In this document: positions 1-5,555 of the stretch, piece by piece | Numbering within the stretch: position 1 is the stretch's first letter | Layout: every line of letters begins with the position of its first letter | Assembly: GCA_020201295.1 (NCBI GenBank) | Contig: JAIVHA010000169.1 | Coordinates: forward strand, 1 to 6,981 | DNA: 6,981 bases | Source: Lysobacteraceae bacterium | GTDB taxonomy: Bacteria > Pseudomonadota > Gammaproteobacteria > DSM-19610 | Direction: 5' to 3' | Position numbers and translations under genes: made by a program | Notes under the pieces: generated by a model | Database searches by the model: none | Told to the model about the DNA's origin: nothing | What the model saw: only the letters and a program-made list of their open reading frames with translations

Positions 1-275
1 TTGCAGACCAGCATGGCATTATTGCGCACCGTGACCCGCAAGGGTCCTTGCCCCTCCAACGCCTCCGGTTTTTCGTCATGGAGGATGCCGGATGCCTCGA
101 AGCCGATCTTCTTGTGGCTACCATCGCAAAAGGGCTTGAGGTCGGACAGACCGCAACGACACAGGGCCACGTCGTCGGAATGCTCCAGCAGGTTGCCGGC
201 GGCATCCTGAACCTCGACATCCCCCCGGCACAGCAGGGGACCGTTCTTGCGTACCTCGATTTCATTCACACTCAT
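1..275 (-). CDS. CDGSH iron-sulfur domain protein (3' end outside window)
   Basis: The first 91 residues of a small iron-sulfur protein are visible; the gene continues past the left edge. The diagnostic motif C-x-C-x2-S-x3-P-x-C-D-G-S-H is intact: Cys39, Cys41, Cys50 and His54 (CRCG at 39-42, PFCDGSH at 48-54). In this family the three Cys and one His hold a redox-active [2Fe-2S] cluster. The segment before the motif (VRKNGPLLCRGDVEV, about residues 8-22) is partly echoed after it (GPLRVTVRNNAMLVC, 77-91), so the protein probably carries a second such beta segment. ATG at 275 is chosen because GGTGA lies about 5 bases upstream. It is the last visible gene of the yajD-marC operon, 22 bases after the marC stop. 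There is no signal peptide, so it is probably cytosolic. The physiological partner cannot be told from the sequence. Confidence 0.88.
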   Translation of the reverse strand, partial: MSVNEIEVRKNGPLLCRGDVEVQDAAGNLLEHSDDVALCRCGLSDLKPFCDGSHKKIGFEASGILHDEKPEALEGQGPLRVTVRNNAMLVC

Positions 276-297
276 GTTTTCACCACACGGTCGTGGA

Positions 298-951
298 TCA
301 GCCCACCGGGCTGTCCTGCAGCATCTGCAGCAGTCCGCTTTGCCCGATGCCATCGATGATGAACTGCACCGCCAGCGCCGCCAGCACCACCCCGAATACC
401 CGGCTGATGACATGCAGACCGGTCACGCCGATGTATCTCTGCAGATGATTGGCCCCCAGCAAGGCCAGCAAAGTGATGATCATCACCAGCGCCAGGGACA
501 ACAGCACCATCATCTGCAACCGGGGCTGCCCCTCGGCGTTGGCCATCAACAGCAGGATAGCGCCCATGGCCCCCGGCCCGGCGATCAGCGGTGTGGCCAG
601 GGGGAACACCGACAAGTCTTCCTTCTTCGCCGCTTCGCGGATCTCGTCATCGGTGGTGGATACCCCGCCGGAAGAACGGGCAAATACCATGTCAATGGCG
701 ATCAGCAACAGCAGAATGCCGCCGGCGGTACGCAGCGCCGCGAGGGAGATGCCCAGGTGATCGAGCACGGTGCGCCCGAACAAGGCAAAGAACAGCAGGA
801 TGCCCGCCGCCACCAGGGTGCCGCGCAAGGCCATGGCACGGCGCCGGGGCGGTGGACTGTCCGAACTGAGTGCCGCATACATCACCGCCACATCGATGGG
901 TCCGACCGTCGCGAACAGGGTGGTAAAGGATACGATGGCGGTCTCGAACAT
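298..951 (-). CDS. MarC-family (UPF0056) inner-membrane protein
   Basis: A 217-residue integral membrane protein of the MarC/UPF0056 family, full length for the family. Hydrophobic segments lie near residues 5-28, 43-60, 66-90, 117-137, 145-166 and 178-202, giving about six helices. The family hallmark is the FPLATPLIAGPGA stretch at 116-128, and the N-terminal GPID (17-20) stands where relatives have a D-P-x-G-like turn. A charged loop (about 91-114) separates the two halves. The family has no proven substrate; an early link to multiple antibiotic resistance in E. coli was not upheld. Its ATG overlaps the yajD stop by one base (TGATG), and no strong Shine-Dalgarno is placed for it, so translation is probably coupled to yajD. 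The CDGSH gene follows 22 bases downstream. Confidence 0.92.
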   Translation of the reverse strand: MFETAIVSFTTLFATVGPIDVAVMYAALSSDSPPPRRRAMALRGTLVAAGILLFFALFGRTVLDHLGISLAALRTAGGILLLLIAIDMVFARSSGGVSTTDDEIREAAKKEDLSVFPLATPLIAGPGAMGAILLLMANAEGQPRLQMMVLLSLALVMIITLLALLGANHLQRYIGVTGLHVISRVFGVVLAALAVQFIIDGIGQSGLLQMLQDSPVG

Positions 952-1337
952 CAGGAAGACCCGTCCCCCTTGAGCAGGTCCTTCAGCGCGGCAAAGGGAT
1001 TATGGGTGGCAGCGGCGGGCTTCGCGTTTTCCGTGTAACCCGCGCCACGCACCTGGTCCACATGGCGCATGTGCTCATTGTCGTGGCAGTAGAGGCACAG
1101 CAGTTCCCAGTTGCTACCGTCCTCCGGGTTGTTGTCGTGGTTGTGGTCACGGTGATGCACCGTGAGTTCGCGCAGGTTCTCGCGGGTGAACTCGCGACTG
1201 CAACGCCCGCATACCCAGGGATAGAGCTTGAGGGCGCGCTCGCGATAGTCACGTTCCCGCTGGTCGCGGTTGCGGTGGGCCTCGGCGACGATGCGGTCGA
1301 GGCGGCTGTCGGGGGAAGAATCCTTGCTGGTTGCCAT
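951..1337 (-). CDS. yajD: YajD-like HNH nuclease-family protein
   Basis: A 128-residue protein closely resembling E. coli YajD through its core: ALKLYPWVCGRCSREF (35-50), NLRELTVHH (54-62), NNPEDGSNWELLCLYCHD (69-86). Cys43/Cys46 and Cys81/Cys84 form the zinc-binding knuckles. The HNH elements are His61-His62, the D-H-N-H run at 64-67, and the C-terminal Cys-His-Asp-x-Glu-His at 84-89. This is the HNH endonuclease fold; YajD itself has no established target, so nuclease activity is inferred from family. The N-terminus carries a charged Arg/Glu/Asp-rich extension (5-37), and the end (NPFAALKDLL, 113-122) is the usual YajD tail. ATG at 1337 follows an AGGTG Shine-Dalgarno by about six bases. 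It is the first gene of a minus-strand operon with marC and the CDGSH gene, divergent from nhaP2. Confidence 0.93.
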   Translation of the reverse strand: MATSKDSSPDSRLDRIVAEAHRNRDQRERDYRERALKLYPWVCGRCSREFTRENLRELTVHHRDHNHDNNPEDGSNWELLCLYCHDNEHMRHVDQVRGAGYTENAKPAAATHNPFAALKDLLKGDGSS

Positions 1338-1369
1338 GCAACACCTGTGTACTGAATGCCGTCAGGAAA

Positions 1370-1402
1370 TTGTATATTGCCCAGCGGCGACGCAATACAC
1401 AA
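1370..1402. promoter_or_regulatory. Palindrome in the yajD/nhaP2 divergent promoter region
   Basis: Arms TTGTATATTGC (1370-1380) and GCAATACACAA (1392-1402) form an 11-bp inverted repeat with one mismatch and an 11-base spacer. In a minus-strand transcript the mismatch becomes a G-U pair, so an RNA hairpin is also possible. A weak minus-strand promoter can be drawn inside it: TTGCGT (1395-1390) and TACAAT (1374-1369) with a short 15-base spacer. This would put the start about 25 bases before yajD. The position fits an operator serving one or both divergent genes; the regulator is unknown. The palindrome is seen directly, the regulatory role is inferred. Confidence 0.45.
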
Positions 1403-1421
1403 ACCAGCCACGGGTTGATGG

Positions 1422-1427
1422 TATATT
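1422..1427 (+). promoter_or_regulatory. Candidate -10 box for nhaP2
   Basis: TATATT matches the sigma-70 -10 consensus at 5 of 6 positions and ends 12 bases before the nhaP2 ATG. A start site at the usual distance (about 1434) would leave a leader of only five or six bases, which fits the lack of a Shine-Dalgarno before this ATG. No convincing -35 box is seen 16-18 bases upstream, so the call is weak. Confidence 0.3.
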
Positions 1428-1439
1428 CGCTGGCACACC

Positions 1440-3155
1440 ATGGACATCGTCAACCAATTCATCCTGCTCGCCGCCGGCCTGCTGTTGCTCAGCATCCTGG
1501 CCAGCGCCCTGTCGGCCCGGGTGGGCATGCCCCTGCTGCTGGTATTCCTCAGCATCGGCATGCTCATCGGCGACGAAGGCCTGGGTGGCATCGTGTTCGC
1601 CGATATCCGTACCGCCTACCTGGTGGGCAGCGTCGCCCTGGCGGTGATCCTGTTCGATGGCGGACTGCGCACCGACGTGCGCAATTTCCGTGTCGGCCTG
1701 CGGCCGGCCCTGTCCCTGGCGACGGTGGGGGTATTGCTCACCGCCCTGATCACCGGCCTGTTCGCCGCCTGGGTACTGGGCCTGTCCTGGCTGGAGGGCC
1801 TGCTCATCGGCGCCATCGTCGGTTCCACCGATGCCGCAGCGGTATTTTCCCTGCTGCATTCCCGGGGGCTGGAACTGAAGCAGCGGGTGGGTGCCACTCT
1901 GGAGATCGAATCGGGCAGCAACGACCCCATGGCGGTGTTCCTGACCATCGTGCTGGTGGAGGCCCTGCTGGCGGGCCAGACCCGGCTCGGTTGGGATGTG
2001 ATGTGGATCTTTGTGGTGCAAATCGGCCTGGGAGCGGCCTTCGGGCTGGCCGGCGGCAGGCTGCTCAGCCTGGTGATCAACCGCATGCAGCTGAGTCCGG
2101 GGCTCTACCCCCTGGTAGCCCTGTCCGGCGGAGTGACCATATTCGCTGCCGCCTCGGTGCTGGGCGGCAGCGGCTTCCTGGCCGCCTACCTGGCGGGCCT
2201 GGTGGTGGCCAACCGGCCCCTGCAGGCAGGCCAGAACATCCTGCGCTTCCACGACGGCATGGCCTGGCTGGCACAGATCACCATGTTCCTGGTACTCGGC
2301 CTGTTCGCCAACCCCACGGCCTTGCTGGGCAGCGCCCTGCCCTCCCTGCTCATCGCCGTGGTGCTCATGCTGGTGGCCCGCCCCCTGGCGGTGTGGCTGA
2401 GCCTGCTTCCCTTCCGCTTTCCGCCCCAGGAACAACTGTTTATCTCCTGGGTGGGCCTGCGCGGCGCGGTACCCATCGTGCTGGCCCTGTTTCCGCTCAT
2501 GGCGGGGCTGGATAACGCCTGGATCTTTTTCAACGTGGCCTTCTTCGTGGTACTGGTCTCCCTGGTGTTCCAGGGCTGGACCGTGACCCCGGCGGCGCGC
2601 TGGCTGAACCTGGAGGTGCCCACGGGCAGCAGTGTCATCCAGCGTGTGGAACTGGATGTGCCGGGCGAGTTCGACCGCGAACTGGTGGGCTACCGCCTGG
2701 ATGGTGAAAGCCCGGCGGCCAAAGCCACCCGGCTGCCGCTGTTGCCCGAGGGGGTACGCTACGCGGCGGTACTGCGCGACCACCAGCCACTGGACACCTG
2801 CGGCCTGACCGAGCTGCAGGCCGGCGATTATGTCTACCTGCTGGCCAAGCACGACGACCTGCCGGCGCTGGACGGACTGTTCTCCGCCGCCCCCGACACC
2901 GAGCGCGATGCCGCCACCCGCTACTTCGGCGAATTCATTATCAATGGCGATGCCCGCCTGGAGGATCTCGCCCAGGTCTATGGTTTCGCCCTGCCGGAGG
3001 AAGCCCGTGGCCACACAGTGACGGAACTGTTCGCCACCCGCTTCGGCCGGCGCCAGGTGGTGGGCGACCGCATCGTACTGGGCACGGTGGAACTTGTGGT
3101 ACGCGAGACCGAGGGCGCCGAAGTCAGCCGCGCCGGGCTCAAGCTGTCCCACTGA
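1440..3155 (+). CDS. nhaP2: K+/H+ antiporter NhaP2 (CvrA), CPA1 family
   Basis: A complete 571-residue cation/proton antiporter, collinear with E. coli NhaP2/CvrA (about 578 residues). Residues 1-385 hold roughly a dozen membrane helices of the CPA1 exchanger domain. The conserved IGAIVGSTDAAAVFS (123-137) and LEIESGSNDPMAVFLT (154-169) are present; the latter holds the Asn161-Asp162 pair in the ion-binding helix of electroneutral antiporters. FISWVGLRGAVPI (334-346) and FFNVAFFVVLVSLVFQG (363-379) are also typical. The cytosolic end carries an RCK-C (TrkA-C) domain at about 397-480 and a CorC/HlyC-type domain at about 490-570, as in NhaP2. The expected role is K+ efflux in exchange for H+ at the inner membrane, protecting against excess K+ or acid/alkali change. 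The ATG at 1440 is the first start after an in-frame stop at 1416, but has no recognisable Shine-Dalgarno. Confidence 0.95.
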   Translation: MDIVNQFILLAAGLLLLSILASALSARVGMPLLLVFLSIGMLIGDEGLGGIVFADIRTAYLVGSVALAVILFDGGLRTDVRNFRVGLRPALSLATVGVLLTALITGLFAAWVLGLSWLEGLLIGAIVGSTDAAAVFSLLHSRGLELKQRVGATLEIESGSNDPMAVFLTIVLVEALLAGQTRLGWDVMWIFVVQIGLGAAFGLAGGRLLSLVINRMQLSPGLYPLVALSGGVTIFAAASVLGGSGFLAAYLAGLVVANRPLQAGQNILRFHDGMAWLAQITMFLVLGLFANPTALLGSALPSLLIAVVLMLVARPLAVWLSLLPFRFPPQEQLFISWVGLRGAVPIVLALFPLMAGLDNAWIFFNVAFFVVLVSLVFQGWTVTPAARWLNLEVPTGSSVIQRVELDVPGEFDRELVGYRLDGESPAAKATRLPLLPEGVRYAAVLRDHQPLDTCGLTELQAGDYVYLLAKHDDLPALDGLFSAAPDTERDAATRYFGEFIINGDARLEDLAQVYGFALPEEARGHTVTELFATRFGRRQVVGDRIVLGTVELVVRETEGAEVSRAGLKLSH

Positions 3156-3164
3156 CTTCGAGAC

Positions 3165-3193
3165 TTGTTCTCCATTCGTTCTAGTGCAATACT
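3165..3193 (+). promoter_or_regulatory. Candidate lexA promoter with GTTC-N7-GTTC LexA box
   Basis: GTTC (3167-3170) and GTTC (3178-3181) are separated by exactly seven bases, the direct-repeat form of the alphaproteobacterial LexA operator. It overlaps a possible -35 (TTGTTC, 3165-3170). An extended -10 (TGC followed by AATACT, 3185-3193) lies at 17-base spacing. A box over the -35 fits self-repression by LexA. The repeat is seen directly; LexA binding is inferred. Confidence 0.45.
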
Positions 3194-3249
3194 TGGGCCT
3201 GGTTGTATCCGGAACCTGTGGTTTCAGATGAACAAGGATCGGTAATCGC

Positions 3250-3855
3250 ATGAAAAATATACTCACCCGCCGCCAACAGGAAATCCTCGACTACCTGCGC
3301 GAGCAGGATTTCGATCCCCCGCCCACCCTGGACGAACTGTGCCGAGCCCTGGGGCTGTCCTCCCGGGGCTCACTGCACAAGCACATCAGCGCCCTGGTGG
3401 AGGCCGGTCTGGTCGAGCCCATGGACGGCAAGCACCGCGGCGTGCTGCTGCGCGATACGGAGGCCGCGGCCGACGAGGAGCGGTTGCCCTTCCTCGGCTA
3501 TATCGCCGCCGGCCGGCCCATCGAGGCCATTCCCCAGCCGGAGACCCTGGCGGTGCCCGCCGCCCTGCGCACCCACCGGCCCTGCTATGTGCTGGAGGTG
3601 CGCGGCGACTCCATGATCGAGGACGGCATTCTCGACGGCGACTGGGTGGTCATCGAACAGCGCGACCAGGCCCGCAACGGCGAAGTGGTGGTGGCCCTGG
3701 TGGACGGCGGCGAGGCCACCCTCAAGCGCATCGAGCAAAAGCCCGGCCAGGTCATCCTGCATCCCGCCAACGGCCGGCTGGCGCCGCTGCGCTATACCCC
3801 GGAGCAGGTGCAGGTACAGGGGATACTGGTGGGCCAGATGCGCCGCTATCACTGA
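3250..3855 (+). CDS. lexA: LexA SOS repressor / self-cleaving protease
   Basis: A complete 201-residue LexA. The N-terminal winged helix-turn-helix (1-68) starts LTRRQQEILDYL and has the helix-turn-helix at about 26-52, with recognition helix SSRGSLHKHISALVEAGL (37-54). The C-terminal S24 peptidase domain is intact: cleavage bond Ala87-Gly88 in GYIAAG, catalytic Ser121 in GDSM (119-122), and Lys159 in TLKRI as general base. RecA filaments on damaged DNA should trigger self-cleavage and derepress SOS genes. The recognition helix lacks the SPNAAEEH sequence of E. coli LexA and is closer to the alphaproteobacterial pattern (SKSGIHRLITALEERG, from memory), so its operator is probably not CTG-N10-CAG. 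ATG at 3250 follows AAGGA (3234-3238) by 11 bases. It could be a second LexA paralogue, but no imuA/imuB/dnaE2 cassette lies beside it. Confidence 0.94.
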   Translation: MKNILTRRQQEILDYLREQDFDPPPTLDELCRALGLSSRGSLHKHISALVEAGLVEPMDGKHRGVLLRDTEAAADEERLPFLGYIAAGRPIEAIPQPETLAVPAALRTHRPCYVLEVRGDSMIEDGILDGDWVVIEQRDQARNGEVVVALVDGGEATLKRIEQKPGQVILHPANGRLAPLRYTPEQVQVQGILVGQMRRYH

Positions 3856-3862
3856 CCCCGTT

Positions 3863-3876
3863 TTGACCTGCATCAA
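3863..3876 (+). promoter_or_regulatory. FNR/Anr-type box upstream of the oxygenase gene
   Basis: TTGACCTGCATCAA matches the FNR/Anr/Dnr consensus TTGAT-N4-ATCAA at 9 of 10 defined bases. A -10-like element with TG extension (TGC then TAGGGT, 3896-3904) puts the predicted start near 3911. The box centre (3869.5) then lies at about -41.5, the class II activator position. It starts eight bases after the lexA stop and 60 bases before the oxygenase ATG. The match is seen; activation under low oxygen or nitric-oxide stress is inferred from the regulator family. Confidence 0.62.
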
Positions 3877-3936
3877 TGGCACCGCCACAAACGCCTGCTA
3901 GGGTTCGTCCACCCGCAGCAGACCGGGAGTGCCGCC

Positions 3937-4878
3937 ATGCCCCAGACCATCGTCCAGGCCGCCCCGACGGCCTTCAATCCCTTCGACCTCGACCAGGACC
4001 AGGCCTACCGCGTGTGGCGTGACTGGAAGCTGGAGCATGCCCCCACCCGTCTGGAGCAGCTGCTGGTGGAGATTCGCAATCCATTGCATCTCACGCCGGC
4101 CGAGTCGCTGGCCATACTCGACCGCTGTGCCCACACCAACATGGCGCTCTATGCCTGCGATCCCGGGCCGGAACAGCACAAGGACATCCCGCGCGCCATC
4201 GGCCAGGCCTTCGGGCTAGAACACCTGGACCACAACCTGCTGGCGGACGAGGACGCCATCACCTCGCTGACGGTCAACGGCGAGGGTGAGCATCCCCACT
4301 ACATCCCCTACACCAACCGGCCCATCCAGTGGCACACCGACGGCTATTACAACGCCCCGCACCAGCAGGTGCACGGCCTGATGCTGCATTGCGTGCATCC
4401 GGCCGCCGCGGGCGGTGCCAACGACCTGCTGGATCACGAACTCGCCTACATCTTCCTGCGCGACACCAACCCCGATTACATCCGCGCCCTCATGCAGCCC
4501 GACGCCATGACCATCCCGGCGCGCCGGGATGCAGACGGGATCGCCCGCCCGGCCCGCAGCGGACCGGTATTCAGCATCGATGCGCGCCACCACACCCTGC
4601 ACATGCGCTATACCGCCCGCCGCCGCAACATCCAGTGGAAGGCCGACCCCGTCCTGGATCAGGCCCGGCAGCGGCTGGGCGACTTGCTCGACAGCGATCA
4701 GCCCTTTATCCTTCACGGCCGCCTGGAACGCGGTATGGGCCTGATCTGCAACAATGTCCTGCACACCCGCCGCGGCTTCGCCGATTACCCCGGCCTGCCG
4801 GCACGCCTGCTCTACCGGGCGCGCTTCCACGACCGTATCCAGGGCACCCAGTTCGACGATTTGTGCAGCTGGCGCTAG
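3937..4878 (+). CDS. TauD/TfdA-family Fe(II)/2-oxoglutarate-dependent oxygenase
   Basis: A 313-residue protein with the double-stranded beta-helix active-site pattern of the TauD/TfdA clan. The His-x-Asp pair is His133/Asp135 (QWHTDGYYN, 131-139). The distal metal His is His276 in LICNNVLHTRRGF (269-281). Arg290 or Arg294 in the following PARLLYRARF is placed to bind the 2-oxoglutarate carboxylate. Such enzymes couple 2-oxoglutarate decarboxylation to hydroxylation of a substrate with O2. The roughly 100-residue N-terminal region (LEHAPTRLEQLLVEIRNP at 32-49) is not the standard TauD start and resembles nothing I can name. The substrate is unknown; taurine or 2,4-D cannot be assumed. ATG at 3937 follows GGGAG (3925-3929) by seven bases. 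The gene is 81 bases after lexA but has its own FNR-type site, so it is probably a separate transcription unit. Its stop lies in the REP-like repeat. Confidence 0.86.
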   Translation: MPQTIVQAAPTAFNPFDLDQDQAYRVWRDWKLEHAPTRLEQLLVEIRNPLHLTPAESLAILDRCAHTNMALYACDPGPEQHKDIPRAIGQAFGLEHLDHNLLADEDAITSLTVNGEGEHPHYIPYTNRPIQWHTDGYYNAPHQQVHGLMLHCVHPAAAGGANDLLDHELAYIFLRDTNPDYIRALMQPDAMTIPARRDADGIARPARSGPVFSIDARHHTLHMRYTARRRNIQWKADPVLDQARQRLGDLLDSDQPFILHGRLERGMGLICNNVLHTRRGFADYPGLPARLLYRARFHDRIQGTQFDDLCSWR

Positions 4879-4923
4879 CAGCCTGTCGGACTTAGGCTGC
4901 TAGGAGTCTGTCGGACTTGGGCG
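4874..4923. repeat. REP-like tandem repeat (2 x 25 bp) with perfect 10-bp palindrome
   Basis: Two adjoining 25-bp copies (4874-4898 and 4899-4923) agree at 21 of the first 24 bases and share the core CTGTCGGACTT (4883-4893, 4908-4918). Across the junction, CTAGCAGCCT (4875-4884) and AGGCTGCTAG (4894-4903) form a perfect 10-bp inverted repeat around a 9-base loop. It sits where two genes converge and may act as a bidirectional terminator or mRNA 3' stabiliser, though no T run follows either side. The CTAG ends supply the stop codons of both flanking genes. I recognise the GTCGGACTT motif as common in gammaproteobacterial intergenic repeats, from memory only. Confidence 0.75.
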
Positions 4924-5541
4924 ATCGTCCAGAACCGTGCTGGTGAAGCCCACCAGCTCCGGCAGCAGGGCCTGCCAGGCGGCATTAGCCGCCGCGGCCA
5001 CCCCGCGCGGGCTGCGCTCAGGCGCCACCGTGCGGGTGCTGAACAGACGGCTGGCCAGTACCGCGCGCGTCTCCAGGTCTACCAGCTGCAGGCGCAGGCG
5101 CAGCTGGAATTCGCTCGGCACGACCCGGAAATCCTGGCTGAACTCCAGTAATTCCACATCCAGGCGCAGATCCGGCTGCGCCGCCGATCCCACCCGTACC
5201 ACAGCCCCGAAATGCCCGCTGGCCTCCAGTGCTTCCGCCAGTCCCGGCAACAGCAGCTGCGCCGGGGTATCGACCCAGCGGCTGCGTGCGAAATAGCGCA
5301 GCTGATAGTCCTGCTCGCGGTAGGCCATGCGCGGAGTATCCAGTTCGACACGTGCCAGGGGGCGGGTGACCAGCAGTACCGGTGCGCCCGGTCCTGCCTG
5401 TCGTACGGGCCAGGCGGGTATGTCCAGGGTATAGCGATCCATTATGACCGGCTCGCTGCGCGGCAGAACCGAACAGGCCGCGAGCGTCAGGGCGAGACCA
5501 CTGGCCAGCAGCATTCCGTAAAGCGCTTTCATCATCCCCAT
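4900..5541 (-). CDS. PqiC/YmbA-like ABC transport auxiliary lipoprotein
   Basis: A lipoprotein of about 213 residues in the ABC_trans_aux (PqiC/YmbA) family, which partners MCE proteins in lipid transport between the membranes. The N-terminus MGMMKALYGMLLASGLALTL leads into the lipobox L-A-A-C (Cys23); Ser at +2 instead of Asp predicts sorting to the outer membrane. The mature protein keeps family features: YTLDIP soon after the Cys, the ARVELDTPRMAYRE strand, RWVDTPAQLLLPGLAEALEA, and a beta strand LRLDVELLEFSQDF. ATG at 5541 is preferred because AGGGA lies six bases upstream. An alternative ATG at 5559 would add six residues and overlap the MCE stop by four bases (ATGA), but its only purine run abuts the start codon. 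Either way it is translationally coupled to the MCE gene. The last residues (PSPTDS) and the stop come from the 3' repeat. Confidence 0.88.
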   Translation of the reverse strand: MGMMKALYGMLLASGLALTLAACSVLPRSEPVIMDRYTLDIPAWPVRQAGPGAPVLLVTRPLARVELDTPRMAYREQDYQLRYFARSRWVDTPAQLLLPGLAEALEASGHFGAVVRVGSAAQPDLRLDVELLEFSQDFRVVPSEFQLRLRLQLVDLETRAVLASRLFSTRTVAPERSPRGVAAAANAAWQALLPELVGFTSTVLDDRPSPTDS

Positions 5542-5555
5542 GGGCTTTCCCTGTC

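Noticed and set aside
247..1038. A 263-codon plus-strand open frame
   Set aside because: It runs antisense to marC and the end of yajD, and its product is low-complexity Gln/His/Gly/Arg with no recognisable fold.
951..1337. YajD-like HNH protein as part of a restriction or phage-defence system
   Set aside because: It matches the housekeeping YajD type closely, and no methylase, specificity subunit or other defence gene lies beside it.
1362..3266. A 634-codon open frame on the minus strand opposite nhaP2
   Set aside because: It is antisense to a clear antiporter gene. The product is Gln/His/Gly-rich without domains, as expected for the mirror frame of GC-rich coding DNA.
3856..3936. lexA and the oxygenase as one simple operon
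   Set aside because: They share orientation with an 81-base gap, but the gap holds an FNR-type box and a -10-like element, so separate control is more likely; read-through cannot be excluded.
4216..4830. A 204-codon minus-strand open frame opposite the oxygenase gene
   Set aside because: It is a GC-bias shadow of the oxygenase gene, whose active-site motifs are intact; the shadow product matches nothing.
4875..4903. Intrinsic transcription terminator
   Set aside because: The stem is perfect but neither strand has a T run after it, so only a REP-like repeat with possible terminator activity is claimed.
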